A DNA stretch of 64,000 bases, taken from JAFLCM01 sp964510955 (GTDB lineage Bacteria > Planctomycetota > Phycisphaerae > Phycisphaerales > UBA1924). The notes under the pieces are model-generated. The model worked only from the letters and a program-made list of their open reading frames with translations. It made no database searches and was not told the DNA's origin. Of this stretch, positions 39,363-47,945 are shown one piece after another. A program made the position numbers and the translations under genes. The stretch covers positions 1 through 64,000 of the forward strand of contig CAZEDW010000004.1 in the NCBI GenBank assembly GCA_964510955.1. The letters run 5' to 3'. The stretch's first letter is position 1, and every line of letters starts with the position of its first letter.

Positions 39363-40622
39363 GTGCTGCCGCCGCCTTCAACCCGGGCCCGGGAGATGCT
39401 GCGCCTCTCGCTCGTGCCGGGGCTGGGGCCGGTGCGGGGGCGTCGGTTGCTGGAGCACTTTGGGGGGCTCGGGGCGATGTTGCGGGCTTCGCCCAGCGAG
39501 CTTCGGCGGGTCGAGGGGATCGGGGAGAAGCTGAGCGCGGCGATCACCGCCGGGTTGCGGGAGAGCGAGCGGCTGGCGGAGCAGGAGATCGCGCGGTGCG
39601 AGGGGGTGGGGGCTCCGGGGGTTCGGCTGGTGGCGTTGGGGGACGCGGAGTACCCGGTGCTGCTGCGTGAGGTGCGGGATGCGCCGCTGGTGCTCTACGT
39701 GCGCGGCGACCCGGCGTGCCTGGCCAGGGCGTACGCGGTGGGGATTGTGGGATCGCGGTCGTGCACGGCGTACGGGGTGGAGCAAGCGGAGCGCTTCGCG
39801 GGGTTCCTGGCGTCGGCGGGGCTGACGGTGGTGTCGGGCGGGGCGCGGGGGATCGATTCGGCGGCGCACCGGGCGAGCGTGCGGGCCGGGGGCAAGACGG
39901 CGGCGGTGCTGGGGTGCGGGCTGTCGCACTGTTATCCGCCGGAGAACGCCGAGCTGTTTGAGCAGATGATCGCGGGCGGCGGGGCGGTGGTCAGCGAACT
40001 GCCGATGGACACGGCGCCGAGCGCCGAGAACTTCCCGGCGCGGAACCGGGTGATCTGCGGCTTGAGCCTTGGGGTGCTGGTGATCGAGGCGCCGCGGGGC
40101 TCGGGGGCGCTGATTACCGCGCGGTGCGCGCTGGAGGAGTACGGGCGCGAGGTGCTGGCGGTGCCGGGGCGGATCGATTCGACGGCGTCGGAGGGGTCGA
40201 ATGAGCTGATCAAGAAGGGCGAGGCGGCGATGGCGACAGCGCCGGGCGATGTGCTCGATGCGCTTGAATCAGCCGCGAGACACCAGTGGGGAGGGACACA
40301 CGAGGCGCGGTATGCGGGGGGCGGGGGCGTCGGCGATGAGGCTGATCGGGTTGATGCGGGTGACGGGCACGGGTTGTTTGCTGCAGTTGGTGGGGCGCCG
40401 CTGGTACGGAACGGGTCGGGTGAGGCGGGGAAGCCGGTTTCGGCGGTCTCATTGACTGACCGGCAAAGGGTGATCGTGGGGTCGCTGGCGTCGGCGCTGA
40501 CATTTGATGAACTGGTGCGGGCAACCGGGCTGGACGCGGGCGTGATCCAGGGAGAGTTGACGCTCCTGGAGTTGCGCCGAGTGATCCGGCGCGAAGGCAG
40601 CCGGTTTGCCCGACGCGCGTAA
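39363..40622 (+). CDS. dprA: DNA-processing protein DprA
   Basis: 419 aa from GTG 39363. An N-terminal helix-hairpin-helix-like region (LVPGLGPVRGRRLLEHFGG, ELRRVEGIGEKL) precedes the Rossmann-fold DprA domain with VGIVGSRSCTAYG, VVSGGARGIDSAAH and FPARNRVICGLSLGVLVIEA. A winged-helix-like C-terminus (LTFDELVRATGLDAGVIQGELTLLELRR) closes it. DprA loads RecA on incoming single-stranded DNA during transformation. With comM interrupted at 2418, the transformation toolkit of this strain is at least partly damaged. Confidence 0.94.
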   Translation: MLPPPSTRAREMLRLSLVPGLGPVRGRRLLEHFGGLGAMLRASPSELRRVEGIGEKLSAAITAGLRESERLAEQEIARCEGVGAPGVRLVALGDAEYPVLLREVRDAPLVLYVRGDPACLARAYAVGIVGSRSCTAYGVEQAERFAGFLASAGLTVVSGGARGIDSAAHRASVRAGGKTAAVLGCGLSHCYPPENAELFEQMIAGGGAVVSELPMDTAPSAENFPARNRVICGLSLGVLVIEAPRGSGALITARCALEEYGREVLAVPGRIDSTASEGSNELIKKGEAAMATAPGDVLDALESAARHQWGGTHEARYAGGGGVGDEADRVDAGDGHGLFAAVGGAPLVRNGSGEAGKPVSAVSLTDRQRVIVGSLASALTFDELVRATGLDAGVIQGELTLLELRRVIRREGSRFARRA

Positions 40623-40637
40623 GGAAGGGCTTGGCTG

Positions 40638-41231
40638 ATGGGATGGGTTGAACCGGTGACGATGGAAGGGCAGGTGGTTCGGCTGGAGCCGCTGGCGGCG
40701 CGGCATGCACCGGGGCTTCTGGCGGCGGCGAGCCCGGACCTGTTCAGGTTCACGCCGCAGGGACCGAAGGAGTGGAGCGTCGAAGGTTTCGAGCGGGATG
40801 TGGCGTGGGTGAACTCGCTGCCTGAGTCGGCGGCGTTCGCCGTGGTGATGCGTGAGGACGGGCGGGTGGCGGGCAGGACGACGTATATGGACATCCGGGC
40901 GGCGCACCGGGGTCTGGAGATCGGGCGGACGTGGATCGGGCGCGAGTTTCAGGGCACGAGGGTGAACCCGGAGATGAAGTTCCTGATGCTCCGGCACGCG
41001 TTCGAGGGTCTGCGCCCGAGCGCCGTCCGCGTGGCGCTGATCACGGGGATCAGCAATGAGCACAGCCAACGGGCCATCGCCAAGCTGGGGGCGGTGCGCG
41101 AGGGGGTGATGCGGAAGGACCGTGTTCTGCCGGACGGCAGCACGCGGAACAGCGTGGTGTTCAGCATCACCGACGATGAATGGCCGGTTGTGAAGCGGGG
41201 GTTGGCGGCTCGGATCGGCTGGGGCGTTTGA
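40638..41231 (+). CDS. GNAT-family N-acetyltransferase, RimJ/RimL-like
   Basis: 197 aa, 15 bp after dprA. The RimL-type start VRLEPLAARHAPGLLAA is followed by RTWIGREFQGTRVNPEMKFLMLRHAFE (acetyl-CoA region) and NEHSQRAIAKLGAVREGVMRKDRVLPDG, the usual end block. It probably acetylates a protein N-terminus or small amine; substrate not predictable. Confidence 0.85.
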   Translation: MGWVEPVTMEGQVVRLEPLAARHAPGLLAAASPDLFRFTPQGPKEWSVEGFERDVAWVNSLPESAAFAVVMREDGRVAGRTTYMDIRAAHRGLEIGRTWIGREFQGTRVNPEMKFLMLRHAFEGLRPSAVRVALITGISNEHSQRAIAKLGAVREGVMRKDRVLPDGSTRNSVVFSITDDEWPVVKRGLAARIGWGV

Positions 41232-41510
41232 CCGGCGCGCGAAAAAGCCCAGCGCTCGACTTGAGCCAAGCGCCAGGCCTCGTGGGGGCTGGGTTTCAGC
41301 GGCGACGCTCGCCATGGAGCGGCGCAGGTGCGGGTCGGAAGGACGGCGGGGCGGGACACAGCGCCGGCGCCTCACTGAGGGCGTGAACGGCGCGTCGCCG
41401 GGGTGGTGCTGCTCTGCCTCTGGAAGAAATACGCGGGAACGCGGTGCCGGTTCCCGCGTGCGGATTCAAAAAATGCTGTGCGTGTCCCACACGTGGCGCG
41501 CCGGGCGCGT
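41232..41510. other. 279-bp gap between convergent genes
   Basis: Holds the hairpin at 41432-41458; otherwise nothing recognised. Confidence 0.5.
41432..41458 (-). terminator. hairpin downstream of uracil-DNA glycosylase gene
   Basis: CGCGGGAAC, 9-nt loop, GTTCCCGCG: a perfect 9-bp stem. Read on the minus strand it is followed by TATTTCTT, about 50 nt after the glycosylase stop. Confidence 0.5.
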
Positions 41511-42293
41511 TCAGGCATGCGGCGTGCGCTTCAGGCCCAGCTTCTCCATGACCAGTTGCAGGTCCGACCACACCTTCCTGCGATTCTCAGGCGTGTAGTT
41601 GCGGAGCAGGTAGGCAGGGTGAAAGGTCGGCATCAGGGGGATGCCCTGGTACTCTTGCCAGCGGCCGCGGAGGGAGGTGATGCCCTGCTTGGTCTGCAGC
41701 AGATACTGCGTGGCGGGGTTGCCGAGCGTGACGAGCACCGCGGGGGAGATGATGCGGATCTGCTCAGCGAGGTACGGGCCGCAGCGGGCGGCCTCTTCGC
41801 CGGTGGGGGTGTCGTTGTTGGGGGGGCGGGCCTTGAGGACGTTGGCGATGTAGACGCGCTGGCGCGACAGGCCCATGGCCACGATCATGTCGTTGAGGAG
41901 CTGGCCTGAGCGACCGACGAAGGGGATGCCCTCGCGGTCTTCGTCGGCGCCGGGGGCTTCGCCGACGAACATGAGGCGGGCGTCGGGGTCGCCGTCGCCG
42001 AAGACGGTCTGGGTGTGCCCGGTAGCGCGGGTGCAGTGTGGGCACTCGGCGTCGTGGCGTTCACGCAGGACGGCGAGGGCGCGGGCGCGATCGGAGTTGG
42101 GAGCGGTGACCGCGGGCTGGGCCGCGGGGGCTGGGTGCGGGGGCGCGGCGGGCTGTCTCGCGTCGGGCGGGGGTGGCGCGGCCGGCGCGGTCACGGTCCG
42201 GAGAGAGACCGGCACGAAGTCAACGCCGAGCAGCGCTGAGGTGGCGATGAGCTGGCGGGCGGCGCGGTGCGGGTTGTTAATGGGTGCGGTCAC
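41511..42293 (-). CDS. uracil-DNA glycosylase, family 4-like
   Basis: 260 aa from GTG 42293. A Pro/Ala-rich N-terminal ~65 residues precede the domain. Family 4 marks: VFVGEAPGADED-type motif A (MFVGEAPGADEDREG), GRSGQLLNDM, and motif B HPAYLLRN. The Fe-S cluster ligands are incomplete: CPHC (84-87) and C171 are present, but the usual Cys of KCRPP is Ala (KARPP, ~155). The enzyme removes uracil from DNA. Start supported by TATTCT plus 6 nt. Confidence 0.88.
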   Translation of the reverse strand: MTAPINNPHRAARQLIATSALLGVDFVPVSLRTVTAPAAPPPPDARQPAAPPHPAPAAQPAVTAPNSDRARALAVLRERHDAECPHCTRATGHTQTVFGDGDPDARLMFVGEAPGADEDREGIPFVGRSGQLLNDMIVAMGLSRQRVYIANVLKARPPNNDTPTGEEAARCGPYLAEQIRIISPAVLVTLGNPATQYLLQTKQGITSLRGRWQEYQGIPLMPTFHPAYLLRNYTPENRRKVWSDLQLVMEKLGLKRTPHA

Positions 42294-42299
42294 CAAAGG

Positions 42300-42305
42300 A
42301 GAATA
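42300..42305 (-). promoter_or_regulatory. -10 hexamer of uracil-DNA glycosylase gene, leaderless-type
   Basis: TATTCT (minus strand) with 6 nt to GTG 42293. Confidence 0.45.
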
Positions 42306-42349
42306 TCACGCGCCTGCCACCCCGCGGTGTTCGCGGATGGCCCGCAAAC

Positions 42350-42559
42350 TCAATCGCGCTGATGGCAATTGATCTGCTGCCTGCACCGTCGAAGGGCGTT
42401 CATCGCTCGCATTACCCCAAGACAACCGAATGCGACCATCGTGATGGTGGCCGTGCGCCATCCGTAGCGGACGGACAAGCTTGAAAACCCAATCAAGGCG
42501 ACAGCGAGTGCCACGGTCAGGCACAACAGCCGGTATGGCAGGCTGGCTGCCGTATTCAT
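42350..42559 (-). CDS. small two-helix membrane protein
   Basis: 69 aa, family unknown. Two predicted membrane helices (~8-28, LLCLTVALAVALIGFSSL; ~36-54, ATITMVAFGCLGVMRAM) and a basic C-terminus (RRCRQQINCHQRD). Support comes from TATCAT exactly 6 nt before the ATG, the same leaderless signature as many host genes. Longer frames through this stretch start upstream of that hexamer and look spurious. Confidence 0.45.
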   Translation of the reverse strand: MNTAASLPYRLLCLTVALAVALIGFSSLSVRYGWRTATITMVAFGCLGVMRAMNALRRCRQQINCHQRD

Positions 42560-42565
42560 GGCTTT

Positions 42566-42571
42566 ATGATA
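42566..42571 (-). promoter_or_regulatory. -10 hexamer of small membrane protein, leaderless-type
   Basis: TATCAT (minus strand) followed by AAAGCC and ATG 42559. Confidence 0.4.
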
Positions 42572-42792
42572 GCGGTTTGCACGAACGGCGGTGGTCCTCC
42601 GGTCCGTTGGGGTGTATTCCGCGATCACCTTGATCATCGGGTGCGCCGCACGGGGCTCGATGTCCGCACTCGAACTTCCGTGGGCTGACTCCCAAGGCAA
42701 GGCTTTGCGGTCCCGCTGGGGCCGCGGAACTGGGTTAAGGCCTTGGGGATGGCGCCAAAAGGCAAACCCATCATCGCCAATACTCGTCCACT

Positions 42793-42876
42793 CGCCTTTG
42801 GCGGGTGTCGCGGCGAAGCCGCGAGCGGCTTGGCAATCGGCATCGCCGCTTGCGCGGCGATCACCCGCCGAAGGCG
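42793..42876. repeat. three-stem palindromic element
   Basis: Outer arms CGCCTTTGGCGGGTG (42793-42807) and CACCCGCCGAAGGCG (42862-42876) pair over 15 bp with one G-T. Inside are two perfect hairpins: TCGCGGC-GAA-GCCGCGA (42808-42824) and CGCCGC-TTGC-GCGGCG (42844-42859). The 84-bp unit could fold as a cloverleaf and resembles complex REP elements. Confidence 0.7.
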
Positions 42877-42953
42877 GATGCTACGGCAAGAACCGATCAT
42901 GCGCTCGCCTTGGATGGTGCCAGAATCGTGGGCAGCACCCGTCCGATGCCGCT

Positions 42954-42959
42954 TACCAT
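42954..42959 (+). promoter_or_regulatory. -10 hexamer of sulfotransferase gene, leaderless-type
   Basis: TACCAT, 7 nt, ATG 42967; decides against the ATG at 42946. Confidence 0.45.
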
Positions 42960-42966
42960 CCGCTCG

Positions 42967-44538
42967 ATGGTCAAGGTGGCTTCCAGCGTGATCGACGACA
43001 TGCTCCGGCGGGCCGATGCGCTCTCGCAGAGCGCCCGCCCGCGCGAGGCGTACGGGGTTCTGCGTGAGGCAGCCCGGATGGCGCCGCGCCACGCGCACGT
43101 GCTGGCGGCGCTGGGACGGATCAGCGGGGAACTGGGCGACGTGGCGGGGGGGATCGAGCACCTGCGGAAGGCGGTGCAGATCGACGGCACCAAGGCCCTG
43201 TATCACTCGTGGCTGGGGGCCCTCCTGCAGCGGGTGCCGGATATCGAGAACGCCGAGGTGAGCTATAAGAAGGCGCTGGCGCTGAAGCCCGATCTACCCG
43301 ATGCGTACGGCGGGCTGGCGTCGATCTATGAGCGGGCGTCGCGGACGGCCGAGGCGGTCGCGCTGCTGGAGAAGGGGCGGAAGGCGCTGCCGGGCGATGC
43401 GCAGCTGGAGGCGTATTACTGGGCGATCCGGTCGGACGCGGGGGATCGAGAGGCGGCGCGGGACGGGCTGCGGGCGGTGCTGGAGCGTCGGCCCGAGCCG
43501 AACCGTGAGGCGCTCATCCGGGCCTGCCATGCGCTGGGGATGACGCTGGACAAGCTGGGTGACTTTGACGGGGCGTTCGGGGCCTTCACCCGGTGCAACA
43601 CGCTGCGGGCGGAACTGGGTCCGGTGAAGGAAGCGCTCAAACGCGATGACTTCACGGACCTGACCAACTCGCAGCGGCTCATCACGCCGGAGATGACCAA
43701 GCGGTGGCGCGAGCAGGAGCCCGATGACGGGCTGCCGTCGCCGGGGCTGCTGATCGGATTCCCGCGCTCGGGCACGACGATGACGGAGAACGTGCTGGCG
43801 CAGCACCCGCGCGTGGCCGCGACGCCGGAACGCCCGATGCTGCACGAGGTGACGGTCGAGATCCAGCGGATGGCGGCGGAGGCGAAGGCGCAGCTGGCGG
43901 CGTTCATGGACGCGCTGGACGCGGGCACGCTGACGCGGCTCCGCCGCCAGTACTGGGAGAGCGCCCGCAAGCATGCCGACGCGGACCTTGGGCCGGACTT
44001 CAAGGCCCGGCTGCTGATGGACAAGTTCCCGCTGCACCTGACGCGGCTGGGGGTGATTAATCGGGTGTTCCCGTCGGCGCGGGTGATCGTTGCCCTGCGC
44101 GACCCGCGCGACTGCTGCCTGTCGGCGTACACGCAGCTCTTCGGCGTCAACACCGCGATGGTGCGGTTCCTCACGCTGGAAGGCACCGCGCGGCTGTATG
44201 AGCTGGCGATGGGGCTGTACCTGCACCTGCGGCCGTACCTGACGGTGCCGACGCTTCAGATCCGCTACGAGGACACGGTGGAAGACCTCGAGGCGCAGTG
44301 CCGGCGGATGCTGGAGTTTCTGGGGCTGGAGTGGAACGACAGCGTGCTGCGCCCGGAGGACCGGGCGAAGAAGGGGTACACCAATACGCCGAGCTACCGG
44401 GCGGTGACGAGCGCGGTGAACAAGAAGGCCAAGGGCCGTTGGCCAAAGTACCAGAAGCACCTGGCGCCGGTGTTCCCGATTCTGGAGCCGTTCATCAAGG
44501 ACTTTGGGTACGAGCCGTCGCCCGCCGTGGGGGTGTGA
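42967..44538 (+). CDS. TPR-repeat sulfotransferase
   Basis: 523 aa. Residues ~1-200 are tetratricopeptide repeats (AYGVLREAARMAPRHAHVLA, then HLRKAVQIDGTKALYHSWLG, then YKKALALKPDLPDAYGGLAS). Residues ~255-500 are a PAPS-dependent sulfotransferase domain with the 5'-phosphosulfate loop GFPRSGTTM (~265) and the 3'-phosphate block RVIVALRDPRDCCLSAY (~375). Related TPR-sulfotransferases modify proteins or glycans; the acceptor is unknown. Convergent with pdeM, 3 bp between stops. Confidence 0.88.
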   Translation: MVKVASSVIDDMLRRADALSQSARPREAYGVLREAARMAPRHAHVLAALGRISGELGDVAGGIEHLRKAVQIDGTKALYHSWLGALLQRVPDIENAEVSYKKALALKPDLPDAYGGLASIYERASRTAEAVALLEKGRKALPGDAQLEAYYWAIRSDAGDREAARDGLRAVLERRPEPNREALIRACHALGMTLDKLGDFDGAFGAFTRCNTLRAELGPVKEALKRDDFTDLTNSQRLITPEMTKRWREQEPDDGLPSPGLLIGFPRSGTTMTENVLAQHPRVAATPERPMLHEVTVEIQRMAAEAKAQLAAFMDALDAGTLTRLRRQYWESARKHADADLGPDFKARLLMDKFPLHLTRLGVINRVFPSARVIVALRDPRDCCLSAYTQLFGVNTAMVRFLTLEGTARLYELAMGLYLHLRPYLTVPTLQIRYEDTVEDLEAQCRRMLEFLGLEWNDSVLRPEDRAKKGYTNTPSYRAVTSAVNKKAKGRWPKYQKHLAPVFPILEPFIKDFGYEPSPAVGV

Positions 44539-44541
44539 TGC

Positions 44542-45243
44542 TCAGACACCGGCGCGGCGCGGTGCGACGGCGGGTGTGGCGTCGATCACTTCGTCGTCCG
44601 CGATTACATAGACGCGGTCGGTGCCGTCGGCTCGGGGGCGGATCGTGGAGGTGCCGGTGAAGCGCCCGAAGGCGGGGAGGACGGCCAGCGCGGGCTTCAT
44701 GAGAAAGCAGCGGAGGCGGGTCGCGGCGCCGAAGGCGCTCGCGCCCGGCTCGGCCATCGTGACGGCGGGGTGGAGATGGCCGCAGAGGGCGGGGGAGTCG
44801 GCGTACGCCGCGGCTTCTTCCGGCGTGTGCGTGAGGGTGAAGGGGCCGAGGCGGTGGCCCGGCTCGACGCAGGTGATGCGCCAATGCTCCGGCGGGTCGC
44901 CCGAGCCGCGGTCGTGATTGCCGCGCACGAGCACGATCTCGGTTGGGAGGCAGGCGAGGCGCCAGGATTCGATCCGGCCTTCGGTGACGGCGGCGCGCCC
45001 CGCGGGGGCGTGGAAAAAGTCGCCGAGAATGACCAGACGCAGCGCTTGGGTGGCCCGCAGGAGGGTGTTGAGCCGGTCCACGTCTGCGCCGGTGACGGTC
45101 TCGGGGACGGGGGTTCCGGCGGCGCGGAACGCAGCGGCCTTTCCGAAGTGGGTGTCGGCGACGAAGAGCGTCCGCGCGCGCTGCCAGTAGGCGGCGCGGT
45201 CTGGCAGGAGGTCGAGCTGTTCGCCGGCGAACTGGACGAGCAT
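44542..45243 (-). CDS. pdeM: ligase-associated DNA damage response endonuclease PdeM
   Basis: 233 aa from ATG 45243 (a GTG at 45255 is also possible). Metallophosphoesterase with the metal motifs VADTHFGKAAAFR, LVILGDFFHA, VRGNHDRGSG and CGHLHPAV. The start FAGEQLDLLPDRAAYW matches the PdeM family. It lies just downstream of the DEXH helicase, its usual partner; the ATP-dependent ligase and exonuclease often found with them are absent from the window. Confidence 0.9.
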   Translation of the reverse strand: MLVQFAGEQLDLLPDRAAYWQRARTLFVADTHFGKAAAFRAAGTPVPETVTGADVDRLNTLLRATQALRLVILGDFFHAPAGRAAVTEGRIESWRLACLPTEIVLVRGNHDRGSGDPPEHWRITCVEPGHRLGPFTLTHTPEEAAAYADSPALCGHLHPAVTMAEPGASAFGAATRLRCFLMKPALAVLPAFGRFTGTSTIRPRADGTDRVYVIADDEVIDATPAVAPRRAGV

Positions 45244-45282
45244 GGGGGGATTCACCGCGGAGGCGGACAGACAACATCCACT

Positions 45283-47904
45283 CTATCCCCCTCGGCGTCC
45301 ACCGCGCCTCCGCGGTGACGGCTCCGACGCCCGCGATTCAAGTGTGACAACCATCCGCTTCACCCGGTCGGCCCAGCGCTCGCTGCTGACCTGCTGGGTG
45401 CGGAGGCTCTCGGCCCAGATCGGGAACGCCAGGGGAGTCAGGTTGGAAGATTGCTTGAGCACCAGTTTCATCGAGGCGATGCGCCGCAGAGCCGAAGCCA
45501 GGCGGGTGATCTGGAGCTGCTCGCTCAGGACCTCATTCTTGGCCTGTTCTAGAAGCAGGTTGGCGGGGTCGAACTCGGCGAACACGTCGAAGAACAGGTT
45601 GGCCGAGGCCTGAACGTGGCGCGAGGACGGGGCGCGTGAGCCGGCCCCGGCGCCGCCCATGGGCGGGCCCGCCTGGATGAGCCCGGCGACGCGGGCGATG
45701 TCGCGGAAGCGGCGCCGGGTCATCTCGCTGGTGTTGACGCTGGCGAGCATGTCATCGAGAAGGCCCTCGGCGGACAGCAGCTCTCGCCAAGAGGTCTCGT
45801 TGAGATCAAACGGGGTGGGAGACGACAGCTCGAGGCCGTAGTCGTTCATCGCGACGAGGATCGAGCGCGGCTCGAGTCGGGCGAGACGCCGGGCGAGGAT
45901 GGCCCCGAGTCCCTCGTGCACGGCGCGGCCCTCGAAGGGGTAGACATAGACGTGGTGCCCCTCGCGGGTTGAGATCGACTCGATCAGCAGCTCATCCTCG
46001 CGCGGCAGGTGCGACCACCGGGCCTGGAGGTCGAGCAGCGGGCGCGCGCCGATCATCTCGGCGGATTGCAGCGCGGACGGCGGTGCGTCGGGGCCCGGCG
46101 CGGCAGCCGCTGCGACCATCGCCCGCACGCGAGCGGCCAGGCGCGACGACAGCGACATCTGCCCGCCGGACCAGCGCGGGACGATCCCCGATCGGTTGGT
46201 GGTGCGCCGCACCGAGACGGACATCTCGCGGACACTGACGAGCTCCAGAACATGGCCAGCGAACACGAACTTGTCCCCCGCGGCGAGCCGGGCGACAAAG
46301 CTCTCCTCGATGGTGCCGAGGTTGCTCCCGCCGCGGACCTTGACGATCAGGTTGTTGTCCGACGCGATGGTGCCGATGTTGAGGCGGTGCTGGCGGGCGG
46401 TTTGAGGGGATGCGACTTCGAGCATTCCTTGCTCGTTTCGCCGAAGTCGGGCGAAGCGGGGGTAGGCGTTGAGGGCCGCGCCGCCGCGCAGGACAAAATC
46501 GAGCACCCAGCCCCACTGGGTGGCGGTGAGCGAGGCGAAGGCGTGGGTGGAACGGACCTCGGCGAGAACGGCGGACTCGTCGAACGGCCCGGCACAGGCG
46601 AGCGTGACGAGGTGCTGGGCCAGCACGTCGAGGGCTCCGGTGATCGGCTCGCGGGGCTCGACGTCACGGGCTTCCACGGCGCCGCGGGCGGCGGCGAACT
46701 CGACCAGCTCGAAGGCGTGGGCGGGGACACAGACCACGCGTGACACGCTGCCGGGCGCGTGCCCGCTGCGCCCGGCGCGCTGGAGAAGGCGCGCCACCCC
46801 CTTGGGGCTGCCCACCTGGATCACCTGGTCAACGGGTGAGAAGTCCACGCCGAGGTCGAGGCTGGAAGTGCACACGACGCACTTCATCGCGCCGCTCTTG
46901 AGAACGCCCTCGACACGCCCGCGGAGCCTGCGGTCGAGCGAGCCGTGGTGCAGCGCGAGCTTGCCGAGCCAGTCCGGGCGGAGGTGCAGCAGCTCCTTGA
47001 ACCACAGCTCGGCCTGCGAGCGGGTGTTGGTAAACAGCAGGGTGCTGGCGGCGCCATCGATCAGCTCGGCGACGCGCCCGGCGGTGCGGAGACCGAGGTG
47101 GCCGGCCCAGGGGAAGCGTTCGCAGTCTTCGGGGACGAGCGTGGAAAGGCGGATTTCCTTGGGGAGGTGGGCGTGGATCAAGACCGGTGCCGGGGTACGC
47201 GTCCCCGCGTGCCCCGCGGCGTCGGGAGCGCCGACACGGTACGGCGAGGACGCCGTACCGTGGCACCCGCAGAGGACTTCGAGCGCCTGCTGCAGGTTCC
47301 CGAGCGTCGCCGAGACACCCCAGGTGCGAAGTCCGGGCGCGAGCGAGCGGAGGCGCGCGAGGCAGAGCTCGGTCTGGACGCCGCGCTTGGTGCTGAGAAG
47401 CTCGTGCCACTCGTCCACGACGACGCAGCGGAGGGAGGCGAAGCGTGGCTCGGCGCCGGGCTGGCTGAGCAGGACGCCCAGGCTCTCGGGCGTGGTGACC
47501 AGCGCGGTTGGGAGTCGCTCCTTCTGTTTCAGCTTCAGGTGCGAACTGGTGTCGCCGGTGCGCTTCTCGACGGTCCAGTTCAGGCCGAGGCCGTGCAGCG
47601 GCTCCTCGAGGGCCGCGGCGGTGTCGGTCGCCAGGGCACGCATGGGGGTGACCCACAGGACACGGAGCGGCTCGGCGGCGGTACGCCGGGGCTTCCTGAG
47701 CATGCGGCCGGGCGCTGCTGGATCGCTTTGTTTGTCGAGCGCCTCGCTCAGCGGCCCCAGCCACGCTGCAAGGGTCTTGCCGGTTCCTGTTGGCGCGTGG
47801 ATGAGCCCGCTGCGACCCGATCGATAGGCCTCCCACGCCTTGAGCTGGTAGTCAAACGGCGTCCAGCCGCGGGCCGCGAACCAGGATTGCATCGGCGTGT
47901 GCAC
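45283..47904 (-). CDS. ligase-associated DNA damage response DEXH-box helicase (Lhr-like)
   Basis: 873 aa, GTG start (ATG at 47892 possible). SF2 helicase with Walker A APTGTGKT (37-44), DEWH box (164-167), VSATLGN (motif III), and motif VI QRAGRSGHAPGS. The C-terminal half is the Lhr-type winged-helix/beta-barrel region, including HHVYVYPFEGRAVHEGLGAI. The upstream position to pdeM with a short gap suggests an operon for DNA repair. Confidence 0.92.
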   Translation of the reverse strand: MHTPMQSWFAARGWTPFDYQLKAWEAYRSGRSGLIHAPTGTGKTLAAWLGPLSEALDKQSDPAAPGRMLRKPRRTAAEPLRVLWVTPMRALATDTAAALEEPLHGLGLNWTVEKRTGDTSSHLKLKQKERLPTALVTTPESLGVLLSQPGAEPRFASLRCVVVDEWHELLSTKRGVQTELCLARLRSLAPGLRTWGVSATLGNLQQALEVLCGCHGTASSPYRVGAPDAAGHAGTRTPAPVLIHAHLPKEIRLSTLVPEDCERFPWAGHLGLRTAGRVAELIDGAASTLLFTNTRSQAELWFKELLHLRPDWLGKLALHHGSLDRRLRGRVEGVLKSGAMKCVVCTSSLDLGVDFSPVDQVIQVGSPKGVARLLQRAGRSGHAPGSVSRVVCVPAHAFELVEFAAARGAVEARDVEPREPITGALDVLAQHLVTLACAGPFDESAVLAEVRSTHAFASLTATQWGWVLDFVLRGGAALNAYPRFARLRRNEQGMLEVASPQTARQHRLNIGTIASDNNLIVKVRGGSNLGTIEESFVARLAAGDKFVFAGHVLELVSVREMSVSVRRTTNRSGIVPRWSGGQMSLSSRLAARVRAMVAAAAAPGPDAPPSALQSAEMIGARPLLDLQARWSHLPREDELLIESISTREGHHVYVYPFEGRAVHEGLGAILARRLARLEPRSILVAMNDYGLELSSPTPFDLNETSWRELLSAEGLLDDMLASVNTSEMTRRRFRDIARVAGLIQAGPPMGGAGAGSRAPSSRHVQASANLFFDVFAEFDPANLLLEQAKNEVLSEQLQITRLASALRRIASMKLVLKQSSNLTPLAFPIWAESLRTQQVSSERWADRVKRMVVTLESRASEPSPRRRGGRRGG

Positions 47905-47945
47905 GGGGTATCAATGTCCACGGCCCGCTACCCATCGTCCACCTT

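Larger units (their letters stand above)
42560..42966. other. 407-bp gap with three-stem repeat
   Basis: Contains -10 elements for both flanking genes at its ends (42566 minus, 42954 plus) and the three-stem palindromic element at 42793-42876. No further gene recognised. Confidence 0.55.
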
